NCBI RefSeq assembly: GCF_002937075.1
Contig: NZ_NHSJ01000038.1
Location: forward strand, 62,001-126,000
Length of the DNA: 64,000 nt
DNA from: Rhodoblastus sphagnicola
GTDB lineage: Bacteria; Pseudomonadota; Alphaproteobacteria; Rhizobiales; Beijerinckiaceae
Reading direction: 5' to 3'
Within the stretch, counting starts at the first letter, position 1, and each line of letters opens with the position of its first letter. Below are positions 53,252 through 61,531 of the stretch, piece by piece. Both the position numbers and the translations under genes were made by a program. The notes beneath the pieces are model-generated. The model was not told the DNA's origin. It ran no database searches and saw only the letters and a program-made list of their open reading frames with translations.

Positions 53252-54244
53252 ATGACATCGTCCGCCCCCCGCCGCCTGTCCGCCGCCGCCCAGAGTTTTT
53301 CGCTGGCGAAACCTTTTGTCATTTCGCGCGGCGCCAAGACGCAAGCCGACGTCGTGGTGGCCGAACTGACGCAAGGGGGGGCGCGCGGGCGCGGCGAATG
53401 CACGCCCTATGCGCGCTATGGCGAGAGCATCGGCAGCGTGCTGGCGCAAATTTTTTCCGCGCGGGACGCGTTGGAGGCGGGCGCAGACCGCTTCGCCCTG
53501 CAAAAGCTGCTGCCGCCGGGCGCGGCGCGCAATGCGCTGGACTGCGCGCTGTGGGACCTCGACGCCAAGCTCGCCGGCGTTCCCGCCTGGCAGATGGCGG
53601 GCCTGTCGCGGATGTCGCCTTGCGTCACTGCATACACTTTGTCGGTCGGAACGCCCGAGGAAATGGCGCGCGCGGCGGCGGCTGCGTCGGAGCGGCCGGT
53701 GCTGAAGGTGAAACTGGCGGGCGCCGGCGATCCGGCGCGGCTGTTGGCCGTGCGCGCGGCGGCGCCGGAGGCCGAAATCATCGCCGACGCCAACGAGGCC
53801 TGGCGCCCCGAGGATTTGCCGGAATTTTTCGACGCCTGCGTGCAGACGGGCGTGGCGCTGATCGAGCAGCCGTTGCCGGCGAACGCCGATGCGGCCTTGG
53901 CGGGGCCGCGAAAAATTCCGGTCTGCGCCGACGAGAGCGTGCATGACCGCGCCGGTCTCGCGGCTCTGCGCGACCGCTACGACCTCGTCAATATCAAGCT
54001 CGACAAGACCGGCGGCCTCACCGAGGCGCTGGCTTTGGCGGACGAGGCGGAAAAGCTCGGTTTCGGGCTGTTCGTCGGCTGCATGGTGGCGTCCTCGCTC
54101 GCCATGGCCCCTGCCCTGCTGCTGGCGGCGCGCGCGCGCTTCGTCGATCTCGACGGCCCGCTGTTGTTGGCGCAGGACCGGCCGGAGGGGCTGCGGTGCG
54201 AGGGGTCGGTGATTTATCCGCCGGATGCGAGTCTTTGGGGGTGA
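53252..54244 (+). CDS. L-Ala-D/L-Glu-type dipeptide epimerase
   Basis: A 330-residue enolase-superfamily enzyme, probably epimerising murein-derived L-Ala-D-Glu to L-Ala-L-Glu in peptidoglycan recycling. The first catalytic lysine lies in LKVKLAG near residue 152. The metal ligands fall in IIADANEAW (Asp near 175), LIEQPLP (Glu near 205) and CADESVH (Asp near 228), and the second lysine in VNIKLDKTGG near 251. This K-K layout is that of the muconate lactonising/dipeptide epimerase subgroup. The ATG at 53252 follows GGCAGGG. Other dipeptides are possible substrates. Confidence 0.84.
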   Translation: MTSSAPRRLSAAAQSFSLAKPFVISRGAKTQADVVVAELTQGGARGRGECTPYARYGESIGSVLAQIFSARDALEAGADRFALQKLLPPGAARNALDCALWDLDAKLAGVPAWQMAGLSRMSPCVTAYTLSVGTPEEMARAAAAASERPVLKVKLAGAGDPARLLAVRAAAPEAEIIADANEAWRPEDLPEFFDACVQTGVALIEQPLPANADAALAGPRKIPVCADESVHDRAGLAALRDRYDLVNIKLDKTGGLTEALALADEAEKLGFGLFVGCMVASSLAMAPALLLAARARFVDLDGPLLLAQDRPEGLRCEGSVIYPPDASLWG

Positions 54245-54385
54245 TACCCTTCTCCCGCCAAAGGGAGTCGCAAGACGCCCGTCTCACGACGGGCTTTGGG
54301 GAGAAGGAAGAAGCGGCGCCTTTCTTCATCCTTCACCCGAAGGCCTCTATGCGACTTATCCGAGTTGCTTTTTCCGGGAGGCTCC
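54245..54385. other. Gap with degenerate hairpin repeat
   Basis: About 54249-54308 holds a worn copy of the CTTCTCCCGC repeat family (CTTCTCCCGCCAAAGGGAGT, a CCCGTC/GACGGG stem, then GGGGAGAAGG). The remaining bases lead to a clear GGGAGG ribosome site for the next gene. Confidence 0.5.
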
Positions 54386-54874
54386 ATGCGCGATTTGACA
54401 CGCTCTATTGCTCTGGTCGCCACCTTGTCTTTCTCCCCGGTCGCTCAAGCCGCGCCGGCCGCCGTATTTCCCGCCGTTTTCGTCAATTCCTCGCCGGAAG
54501 CGACGTCGCCGGACGAGGTGGAACGGGTCAGGACCATGGACGCGGCGCTGCGCAAAGCTCTCGCGGACTCAGGCCAGTACCAGCCGGTCGATCTTTCCGT
54601 CGTGGCCGCCGGTCTTGGCGCTGTCCGCGATATCCACGATTGCAACGGCTGCGAGGTCGAACTGGCGAAACAGGCCGGGGCGAAAGTCGCCGTGGTCGCC
54701 TGGGCGCAAAAGGTCAGCAACCTCATCCTCAATCTCAACATCCGCATCGCCGATGTCGAGACCGGGCAGGTTTTGCAAGGCGGCAGCGTCGATATTCGCG
54801 GCAATAATGACGTCGCCTGGACGCGCGGGCTCAAATATCTGCTCAAGGAATATGTGTTTCGCGCGCCGAGATGA
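54386..54874 (+). CDS. Secreted DUF2380/DUF3280-like protein
   Basis: A 162-residue exported protein. A signal peptide covers about 1-23 (IALVATLSFSPVAQA). The mature part is FPAVFVNSSPEATSPDEVER, a CNGCEVELAKQAGAKVAVVA segment with a close Cys pair (about 88-91), and VSNLILNLNIRIADVETGQV. This pattern resembles small periplasmic proteins annotated DUF2380 or DUF3280, often seen in methylotrophs; the family call is from memory of the pattern. Function unknown. GGGAGG precedes the ATG at 54386. Confidence 0.65.
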   Translation: MRDLTRSIALVATLSFSPVAQAAPAAVFPAVFVNSSPEATSPDEVERVRTMDAALRKALADSGQYQPVDLSVVAAGLGAVRDIHDCNGCEVELAKQAGAKVAVVAWAQKVSNLILNLNIRIADVETGQVLQGGSVDIRGNNDVAWTRGLKYLLKEYVFRAPR

Positions 54875-54923
54875 CGCGGGTCCGCAATAGCGCGGCGGAC
54901 GCATGAGCGCCCGCCGCGAAACG

Positions 54924-55664
54924 TCAGAGCCGCGCGTCCCCTTCAAAAGCCCGCGCCCACATCGCGCACAGGCCGGAGCGGACGATGTCGTCCAGGGTGA
55001 ATTCGATCACCGGCACCGGCAGATCGTTCGCCCGGATCAGCTCGATCATGCGGCTCAGGCCGGAGGCCTCGCGGATGTCGGACTGGCTGACGTCGCCGTT
55101 GACCACGGAAATGCATTCCTCGCCGATGCGGGTGAGAAACGTCTTGATCTCCATGACCGATGTGTTCTGCGCCTCGTCGAGCAGCACGAAGGCGTTCCGC
55201 CACGTGCGACCCCGCATCACCTCGAACGGGACCATTTCGATATCGCCGCGCTTGACCGCAATGTCGAAGGCGGCCTCGCCGATGCGCTCCTTGATCGCTT
55301 CTGCGATGGGAACGGCCCAGGGGGCGAATTTCTCCTGCAACGAACCGGGAAAGTAGCCGAGCGAACGGCCGCAGGGGACGTTGGGGCGGGTGAGGACGAT
55401 TTTTTCGATGCGGCCCTGGCGGAACAGATCGGCGGCGTAAGTGGCGGCTATCCAGGTCTTGCCGGCCCCGGCGGGGCCAAGAACGACGATTTGCTGGGAA
55501 TGTCTCAAGGCCGCGAGATAGTCGGCCTGGGTGGCGTTGAGGGCCTTGATCGGCGGCGGATTACGGTCGTGCTGGAATTTCAGACCCTTGAAGTCTATGA
55601 TTTCGGCGTTTCGCTGAGGACTCCGGGAGCCGCGGCTCCGCTTGCGATCAAGTTGTTTACCCAC
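54924..55664 (-). CDS. PhoH family ATPase
   Basis: A 246-residue PhoH-like protein, predicted cytoplasmic P-loop ATPase related to the N-terminal part of superfamily I helicases and linked to RNA handling and stress. Walker A is VVLGPAGAGKTWIAATYAAD near residue 62, the DEAQN Walker B in AFVLLDEAQNTSVMEIKTFL near 157, and GDVSQSDIREASGLSRMIEL near 190. The GTG at 55664 is preferred because GAGGAG lies 7 nt before it; a TTG upstream would start in that ribosome site. It is convergent with the DUF2380-like gene. Confidence 0.85.
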   Translation of the reverse strand: MGKQLDRKRSRGSRSPQRNAEIIDFKGLKFQHDRNPPPIKALNATQADYLAALRHSQQIVVLGPAGAGKTWIAATYAADLFRQGRIEKIVLTRPNVPCGRSLGYFPGSLQEKFAPWAVPIAEAIKERIGEAAFDIAVKRGDIEMVPFEVMRGRTWRNAFVLLDEAQNTSVMEIKTFLTRIGEECISVVNGDVSQSDIREASGLSRMIELIRANDLPVPVIEFTLDDIVRSGLCAMWARAFEGDARL

Positions 55665-55981
55665 GCGCTGTCTCCTCAAGCTCAAGAGGGTTCGCGCGCC
55701 CGCCTAGGGAGGCGAGCACGACGGAGGCTTACGCAAATGAAGGTGTACAGCGACGCGCGGTCTATATTGGCCTCTATTTGAGGCTTTTTTGCATTGGCCT
55801 CTGTTTGAGAACCACGCCATGAACCGCTCCTCGCTGTTTCAGAGGATAAGCGATTCTCTATTAAGGCAAAGAAAATTATTTTGGCGCAACCGGCAGTGTG
55901 GGCGCCTGCGGGCAAGCTTCGTGACAAAAAATGGCCGCCGTGTCGCATTTGGCACGCCAGTTTCGTGCTTGCGGAGAGTTC
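55665..55981. other. Gap with terminator-like hairpin and direct repeat
   Basis: This 317-nt stretch has no credible gene. It has a 17-nt direct repeat (ATTGGCCTCTRTTTGAG at 55766-55782 and 55793-55809) and a hairpin plus T-run at 55770-55790. The part from about 55850 to 55900 is AT-rich (TTATTTTGG) and may hold the promoter of the PLP enzyme gene at 55982. Confidence 0.5.
55770..55790 (+). terminator. Orphan terminator-like hairpin
   Basis: GCCTC-tattt-GAGGC followed by six T reads as a plus-strand intrinsic terminator, but no plus-strand gene lies within 890 nt upstream. It could end a small unannotated transcript from the phoH leader region. Confidence 0.45.
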
Positions 55982-57442
55982 ATGAGCCAGCCCAACCTTT
56001 CCTCAGGTCGCCCGCCGACCCTCGCGCCGCTGTTTCGCGCCGAGGCCGGCAATCCGCTGCTCGCGATGATGCTCGCGAGCGGCGGCGACGAGCGCATCGC
56101 GCTCGGCCCCGACGGGCGTAACCGCTACGGCGCTCGGGCGCGTCCCCACGCCGGGGACATCTGGTTCTCCTCCTCCACCGCCTCCGGCGTTTCGCCGCGT
56201 GGCTGGGAGGCCGCGAGCGCAGCCCTGCCCTGCGCCTTCCTCGCCGGAGAGAGCGAGGACTGGTTCGCCGACCTGCGCCGCCGCCTGCTCAACCTGCTCG
56301 CGCCCCCCGAGACGCAAGCCGTGTTCTGCGCCTCGGGCACCCAGGCCGAATATGCCGCGCTCGCGCTCGCCAGCGCCCGCGCCGCGCCCGGCCAGAAAAT
56401 CGTCAACATCCTGATCGGCCCGGAGGAAACCGGGCGCGGCGCGCCGCTGGCGGCCTCCGGACGGCATTTTCTCAACAGCGCGCCGTTTGGCGCGGGACGC
56501 GCGGGTTTCGCGCTCGACGGCTGGGAAGGCGTGGCGGCGCTGGCCGCGCTGCCGCTGCGCGACGCCGACGGAAAGCCCCTGCCCGCGAGCGAGATCGACG
56601 CCAAGGCTTGCGCGCTGGTGCGCGTGGCCCGGGCGCGCCACGCCCATACGCTGGTGCATCTGCTCGACGGCTCCAAGACCGGGCTATCCGCGATTTCGCG
56701 CGATTGCGCCAAAGCCCTGCTGCGGGATAATCCCGGCGAGGTGACGGTGGTGGTGGACGCCTGCCAGTTGCGCTGCAAGCCGGAACAGGTGCGCGCCGAC
56801 CTCGACTCCGGCTTCCTGGTGATGGTCTCCGGCTCGAAATTTCTCGGCGGTCCGGCCTTTTCCGGCGCGCTGCTGGTTCCCGGCGGGTTCGCGCGGGCGC
56901 TGGCGGAGGGCGACGACATCCCCTGGCCCGAGGGGCTTGCCGACCATTTCGCTTATTACGACTGGCCCCCGCTGCTGCGCGACCGCATCGCCGGCCCGTT
57001 CGGGGCGCGCTGCAACGGCGGACTCGGCCTGCGCTGGGAAGCGGCGCTCGCCGAACTCGAAGTTTTTTGCGCGCTGGATCCCGCGCTGATCGAGATGGCC
57101 AAGGCCTGCTTCCACGGCGAGGCGCGGCGGCAGGTCATGATGCTGCCGCAACTCGAAATCGACGAAAGCGGCGGCGAGCCCACGCTCATTCCCATCCTGA
57201 TGCGCGGGGGCGCGAAGGGCGCGGCGGAGGCGGTGCTGCGCGCCTTGCGCCAGCAGGGCCTGCATCTCGGCCAGATCGTGCAGATCGGCGGGCGCGACGC
57301 GCTGCGCCTGTGTCTGTCGGCGCCGCAAATCGTCGATTTCGCCCGGCGCTACACCGAAATCGGCAGCGAAAGTTTTGCTTTCGCCCCGCTGCGGGCCGAT
57401 CTGGAAAAGCTGTTTGCCGCCTGGGGCGCGCTGCTGAACTGA
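55982..57442 (+). CDS. PLP-dependent enzyme of aminotransferase fold, unknown substrate
   Basis: A 486-residue fold I PLP protein. FCASGTQAEYAALALASARA near 115-134 is the phosphate-binding start, HLLDGSKTGLSAISRDCAKA lies near 222, VVVDACQLRCKPEQV near 257 carries the PLP-nitrogen aspartate, and the Schiff-base lysine is in VMVSGSKFLGGPAFSGALLV near 282. The layout is closest to cysteine-desulfurase or aminotransferase class V proteins, but no specific family was recognised. The start at 55982 has GGAGAG. It is a single plus-strand gene convergent with an aminotransferase; substrate and pathway unknown. Confidence 0.75.
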   Translation: MSQPNLSSGRPPTLAPLFRAEAGNPLLAMMLASGGDERIALGPDGRNRYGARARPHAGDIWFSSSTASGVSPRGWEAASAALPCAFLAGESEDWFADLRRRLLNLLAPPETQAVFCASGTQAEYAALALASARAAPGQKIVNILIGPEETGRGAPLAASGRHFLNSAPFGAGRAGFALDGWEGVAALAALPLRDADGKPLPASEIDAKACALVRVARARHAHTLVHLLDGSKTGLSAISRDCAKALLRDNPGEVTVVVDACQLRCKPEQVRADLDSGFLVMVSGSKFLGGPAFSGALLVPGGFARALAEGDDIPWPEGLADHFAYYDWPPLLRDRIAGPFGARCNGGLGLRWEAALAELEVFCALDPALIEMAKACFHGEARRQVMMLPQLEIDESGGEPTLIPILMRGGAKGAAEAVLRALRQQGLHLGQIVQIGGRDALRLCLSAPQIVDFARRYTEIGSESFAFAPLRADLEKLFAAWGALLN

Positions 57443-57482
57443 CTGTTTTTCGCCGCTTGTTTCGCACTTGGCCCCGTCGGCT

Positions 57483-58637
57483 TCAGCGTCGCAAAAACGC
57501 CTTGAGCCGGCGCATGGCCTCGATCATGTCGGCCTGCGCGCCGGCATAGGAAAACCGCATCGCGCGCGCGCCCTGCGTCGGGTCGAAATCGACGCCGGGC
57601 GTCGCCGCCACGCCGGCGCGCTCCAGCAGATCCTTGCAGAAGGACAGCGAATTGTCCGAGAATCTGGAGATGTCGGCATAGACGTAAAAGGCGCCGTCGG
57701 CGGGGGCGAGGGCGAACCCCATGCCATCGAGCGCATCGAGCAGGATTGTTCGGTTTTTGGCGTAGCCGGCCTTGACCGCCTCCAGGTCCTGCGTGGCGTC
57801 GAACGCCGCTTCCGCCGCGATCTGCGACAGCGTCGGCGCGGAAATGGCGAGCGATTGCTGCAACCGCTCGATGACGCGCGAAAACCCCGGCGGAACCACC
57901 AGCCAGCCGACGCGCCAGCCGGTCATGCAGTAATATTTGGAAAACGAGTTCACGATCACCGCATTTTGCGACCAGGCCAGCGCCGTCCGCGCCGGGCGCT
58001 CGTAGGTGAGGCCGTGGTAGATTTCGTCGGAAATGAATTTGATGCCGCGCTTGTCGCAGATATCGGCGATGGCCCGCATCGACTCGTCGCTTTGCAGCGC
58101 GCCGGTGGGGTTGGAGGGGTTCATCAACAGCAGGCCGTCGAGTTTTTGCGAATCGTCGGCCGCCGCCACCGCTTCGGGCGTCACGCCGGCGAGGCCGCGC
58201 AGATCCACCGTCTCGACCCCGAACGCGGCCAAAATGTTGCGGTAACAGGGATAGGACGGGCAGTTGATCGCCACCCGCGCGCCGGCGTCGAACAGGGCGA
58301 GGAAGGCCATGATGAAGCCGCCGGACGAGCCGGTCGTCACCGCCACGCGCTCCGGTTCGACATCCACGCCATAGGACTCGCGATAGTGGCGCGCGATTCG
58401 CTGGCGCAGCGAGGCGAGGCCGAGGGCGTCGGTGTAGCCGATCGGGCGGCCGTCCAGCGCGGCGATGGCCGCCTCACGGGCGAGGCGCGGCGGCCCGGCG
58501 GAGGGCGCGCCGACCTCCATCTGGATGATGTCCCTGCCGGTCGCGCGCAATTGCAAAGCCTCGCGCATCACGTCCATGGCGAGGAAGGGGGCGATCGCCG
58601 CGCGGCGCGCGGGCGTGAGACATTGCATATCCGACAT
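57483..58637 (-). CDS. Class I/II pyridoxal-phosphate aminotransferase
   Basis: A 384-residue aminotransferase. MEVGAPSAGPPRLAREAAIA lies near 40, YTDALGLASLRQRIARHY near 68, LLLMNPSNPTGA near 170, FISDEIYHGLTY near 200 and the PLP lysine in VNSFSKYYCMTGWRVGWLV near 231, with the substrate-carboxylate arginine near 360 (RAMRFSYA). This is the aspartate/aromatic-type subgroup I; the exact amino acid is unclear. The ATG at 58637 is used because the longer reading starts with TTG. It is convergent with the preceding PLP gene. Confidence 0.85.
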   Translation of the reverse strand: MSDMQCLTPARRAAIAPFLAMDVMREALQLRATGRDIIQMEVGAPSAGPPRLAREAAIAALDGRPIGYTDALGLASLRQRIARHYRESYGVDVEPERVAVTTGSSGGFIMAFLALFDAGARVAINCPSYPCYRNILAAFGVETVDLRGLAGVTPEAVAAADDSQKLDGLLLMNPSNPTGALQSDESMRAIADICDKRGIKFISDEIYHGLTYERPARTALAWSQNAVIVNSFSKYYCMTGWRVGWLVVPPGFSRVIERLQQSLAISAPTLSQIAAEAAFDATQDLEAVKAGYAKNRTILLDALDGMGFALAPADGAFYVYADISRFSDNSLSFCKDLLERAGVAATPGVDFDPTQGARAMRFSYAGAQADMIEAMRRLKAFLRR

Positions 58638-58707
58638 GGAGAAACCCAATTCGACCCGAAACCGGGAATAGGTTATGGAGGGTTAGATCCTTCCCCTGGA
58701 GTTGTCC

Positions 58708-59469
58708 ATGTCGCATCCGCGCAAGATCACCCTGGCCGCCGTCGCCGGCTTGCTTCTCGCCCTGCCGGTACGCGCCGCCGAATTTTCCGCGCCGCAGAAG
58801 AGCGAGATCGAGACGATCGTCAAGAATTACCTCGTGAGCCATCCCGAAATCCTGCGCGACATGGCGGCGGAGTTGGAGAGCCGGCAGAAGACCGAGGAAA
58901 GCGACGCGCGCCGCGCCGTGATCGCGCACGCCAGCAAGGATATTTTCAATTCCGACTTTCAGGCCGTGCTCGGCAATCCCACGGGAAAAGTCTCGCTGGT
59001 CGAGTTCTTCGACTACAATTGCGGCTATTGCAAACGGGCGCTGGGCGATCTCGCCAATCTGATCAAGAGCAACCCGGACTTGCGCGTGGTGCTGAAGGAT
59101 TTCCCCGTGCTCGGGGCCGATTCGGTCGAGGCCGCGCAGATCGCCTCCGCCGCGCGCAACCAGCTTTCCGGCGCGAAATTCTGGGACTTCCATCAAAAAC
59201 TTCTGATGACCAAGGGCCATGTCGGCCGCGAGCAGGCTTTGGCCGTGGCCAAGGAGATGGGCCTCGACATGGCGAAGCTGCAAAAGGACGCCGCCGATCC
59301 CGAGGTCAAGGACAAGCTCGCGAGCGTGCTGAAACTCGGCGATTCCCTGTCGATCAACGGCACGCCCTCCTATGTCCTCGGCGACGAAGTGGTGGTCGGG
59401 GCCGTGGGCTATGACGAATTGAAGGCGAAGCTCGATGCGGTGGCGAAGTGCGGCAAGACGGCATGCTGA
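58708..59469 (+). CDS. DsbA-family periplasmic thiol-disulfide protein
   Basis: A 253-residue exported thioredoxin-fold protein. A signal peptide covers about 1-22 (ending VRAAE). A helical N-terminal extension (about 25-75) has the form of ScsC/DsbA-like trimerising arms. The active site is CGYC in EFFDYNCGYCKRALGDLANL near 108, and the cis-proline loop is NGTPSYVLGDE near 215. It introduces or reshuffles disulfides in exported proteins. The ATG at 58708 follows GGAG; a TTG two codons upstream is ignored. Confidence 0.86.
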   Translation: MSHPRKITLAAVAGLLLALPVRAAEFSAPQKSEIETIVKNYLVSHPEILRDMAAELESRQKTEESDARRAVIAHASKDIFNSDFQAVLGNPTGKVSLVEFFDYNCGYCKRALGDLANLIKSNPDLRVVLKDFPVLGADSVEAAQIASAARNQLSGAKFWDFHQKLLMTKGHVGREQALAVAKEMGLDMAKLQKDAADPEVKDKLASVLKLGDSLSINGTPSYVLGDEVVVGAVGYDELKAKLDAVAKCGKTAC

Positions 59470-59581
59470 CGCGGGCGGTTGGGGAAAACTTGTGGAAAAC
59501 CTGTGGAGCGCCGGCGGGCGACTCTCGGTTGCGCCGCGCAAGCGCATTGAAGCCGCCGGCCGCATGGCCTAAAATAAGGTC

Positions 59582-60139
59582 ATGACCAAGCTCGCTCAAC
59601 TCATGACCGCGAAAGACCTCAAGGACAGGGAACTTGCCGATCTGGTGGGCGCGCCGGAGCTGGAGATTTGGCGCTTGCGCAAGGGGCCGCTCAAGCGGGG
59701 GCAGAAGATGACCCTCGCCTGGGCGCATCGGCTGGCGGCGGCGCTCGATGTCGAATGGAGCGCATTGCTCGACGAAGAACCGGATGTGGAGACTGTGGAG
59801 ATCGTGGAGACCGTGAAGGACGCCGCCGCCGAAACGACGGAGACAGCCGCGCCGAAAAGTCGGGCGCGTCCGTCAACGCGTAACGCGAAAAGCCCGGCGG
59901 TTTCCGCAAGGGAATACGTAAGAGAACAAGAGCCGCTCAGCCGCGACGATCTGCGGGTGATTCACGGCATCGTCAGCGCCTGCGCGCTGTCCTGCGCGCC
60001 AAATGTGCGGATTTCCGCCGAAGCCTTCCGCAATCTGGTCGAGCGGGCGATTGAAAACGCCGCCTATGGCCATTCGGACCTCTCGACCCTCGCGGATCGG
60101 ATCGCGTCCTGGCTGGCTCCGGGAGCCGGCGAGGGCTGA
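59582..60139 (+). CDS. Hypothetical protein with N-terminal HTH-like domain
   Basis: A 185-residue protein of unknown function. Residues about 1-62 look like a Cro/XRE-type helix-turn-helix (LMTAKDLKDRELADLVGAPE, WRLRKGPLKRGQKM, HRLAAALDVEWSALL). A low-complexity linker rich in Glu, Thr and Ala follows (about 65-112), then a helical C-terminal part (REYVREQEPLSRDDLRVIHG to the end). It stands between a dsbA-like gene and a convergent amidase gene. It may be a small regulator; the HTH match is by eye. Confidence 0.6.
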   Translation: MTKLAQLMTAKDLKDRELADLVGAPELEIWRLRKGPLKRGQKMTLAWAHRLAAALDVEWSALLDEEPDVETVEIVETVKDAAAETTETAAPKSRARPSTRNAKSPAVSAREYVREQEPLSRDDLRVIHGIVSACALSCAPNVRISAEAFRNLVERAIENAAYGHSDLSTLADRIASWLAPGAGEG

Positions 60140-60171
60140 GGTTTTCGGGCGGCCCGCACCAACAACGCCGC

Positions 60172-60960
60172 TTATGCCGACGCCGTGGCTTCCAGCAAGG
60201 CGCGAAGAGTCTCCAGCGTCGAGACATCGGCGATCCCATCGACCTTCTCCGGCCGAAAATGGCGCTGAAACGCGGCGACGGCGTCTTGGGTCGCCGCGTC
60301 ATAGGCGCCGGTGATTTCGACGCCATAGCCGTAAGCCGCGAGCATGTGTTGCAGCGCCGCCACCGGCGGGCCGAGCGCGCCCGGCTCGAACGTCGGGCCG
60401 GGGCGGAGTGTTGACGGTTCGACCCAGAGGCCGACGCCCGCCGCGTGCAGGCGCGCCCAGGGGAACAATTCGCCGGGGTCGATTTTGCGCGACGGCGCGA
60501 TGTCGGAATGGGCCAGCACCCGTTGCGGCGGGATTTTTACGCGCGCGCAGATGTCGCGGCTGAGGGCGATCACCGCCGCGATCTGCGGTTCGGGGAAAGG
60601 CGGGCAACCGCCGAAGATTTCGTGGGGACGATATGGCAAGCCGTCGCTATGGCCGGGATTGACGATCTCGACGCCGATGGAGCGGGAATTGAGATCGGTC
60701 TCGCCGGCCCAGAAACTTTTGCCGGCGTGCCAGGCGCGGCGGTCTTCCGCCACCAATTGCCAGATGCGGCCGTCTTCCCAGACCAGATAATGGCAGGACA
60801 CGCCGCCCTGCTCAGTGGTGAGCAGTTTTAACGCCGCTTCGCCCGTGGGCATGCCGGTGTAATGCAGGATTAGCGCGTCGGTCGGGCCGACGCGGCGCGC
60901 GCCGTGGTTGGGCGAGGGCAGGAATTTTTCTGCGAGCAGGGTGTCGGGGGTGGGCGTCAT
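60172..60960 (-). CDS. N-acetylmuramoyl-L-alanine amidase (AmiD-like)
   Basis: A 262-residue zinc amidase that cuts the muramic acid-L-alanine bond, probably in peptidoglycan recycling or wall remodelling. Zinc ligands fall in ALILHYTGM near residue 32 and in LAHSDIAPSRKIDPGELFPW near 157-176, with the conserved DRRAWHAGKSFW near 76. A C-terminal peptidoglycan-binding helix bundle (LGPPVAALQHMLAAYGYGVE to the end) follows. No clear signal peptide is present. The ATG at 60960 gives MTPTPD; the longer reading starts in a repeat. Confidence 0.88.
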   Translation of the reverse strand: MTPTPDTLLAEKFLPSPNHGARRVGPTDALILHYTGMPTGEAALKLLTTEQGGVSCHYLVWEDGRIWQLVAEDRRAWHAGKSFWAGETDLNSRSIGVEIVNPGHSDGLPYRPHEIFGGCPPFPEPQIAAVIALSRDICARVKIPPQRVLAHSDIAPSRKIDPGELFPWARLHAAGVGLWVEPSTLRPGPTFEPGALGPPVAALQHMLAAYGYGVEITGAYDAATQDAVAAFQRHFRPEKVDGIADVSTLETLRALLEATASA

Positions 60961-60981
60961 GGCGGCAAGAGCCGTGGACCG

Positions 60982-61030
60982 CCCTCGCCCTTCGAGACGC
61001 CCGCCTTTGGCGGACTCCTCAGGGTGAGGG
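60982..61030. repeat. CCCTC...GAGGG intergenic repeat, copy 4
   Basis: CCCTCGCCCTTCGAGACGCC to ACTCCTCAGGGTGAGGG, immediately upstream of the amidase start. Inverted partner at 61059-61106; same family as 26805-26851. Confidence 0.7.
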
Positions 61031-61058
61031 CTAATGATAGAGTCAACCACTCAAGTCG

Positions 61059-61106
61059 CCCTCATCCCGAGGCGCGGCTGAAAGGCGCGTCTCCAAGCAC
61101 GAGGGC
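61059..61106. repeat. CCCTC...GAGGG intergenic repeat, copy 5
   Basis: CCCTCATCCCGAGGCGCG with the downstream half CGCGTCTCCAAGCACGAGGG. Opposite-orientation partner of copy 4; the two are 28 nt apart, as in the pair upstream of gabD. Confidence 0.65.
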
Positions 61107-61126
61107 GATCCACGGCGACTCTCAAC

Positions 61127-61423
61127 TCAATCGTACCACGCCGTGCAGTGGCGGCGGCCGTAGTAATCCTCGTCCCATTCGGCGCAGCGGCGGCGCGGCG
61201 GCGGGGGATTGCTGTTGGCGCCGATGATGCCGCCGGCCGCGCCGCCAAGCAGCGCGCCCGCGACGGCGCCGCCCGCGCTGTGGCTGGCGACACCGCCGAT
61301 GACCGCGCCCGAGGCCGCGCCGACCGCAGCGCCGTTGACCGTGCGCTCCTCGCGCGAGTAGCCGCAGCCACCCAGCGTCAGCGCGCTGGCGAGGGCGACG
61401 CCCAGCAGAATCACCTTCTTCAT
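61127..61423 (-). CDS. Glycine-zipper lipoprotein
   Basis: A 98-residue envelope lipoprotein. The signal peptide ends in the lipobox LTLGGC near residue 20. The middle is a glycine-zipper membrane segment (GAAVGAASGAVIGGVASHSA, GGAVAGALLGGAAGGIIGAN, about 32-72). The C-terminus is proline-rich then aromatic (CAEWDEDYYGRRHCTAWYD) with two cysteines. Similar small proteins stabilise the envelope, but no precise function is known. GGAGG precedes the ATG at 61423. Confidence 0.8.
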   Translation of the reverse strand: MKKVILLGVALASALTLGGCGYSREERTVNGAAVGAASGAVIGGVASHSAGGAVAGALLGGAAGGIIGANSNPPPPRRRCAEWDEDYYGRRHCTAWYD

Positions 61424-61531
61424 TGATACCTCCGCTTCGGACTCTTGGCTCTGCGCCCAGCGTCGGGGCGCGCTTGTCCTCACGAAAACCTGTAAAGGTT
61501 AACAATGAGAAAACCAAGCAGGTTTGCGCGA

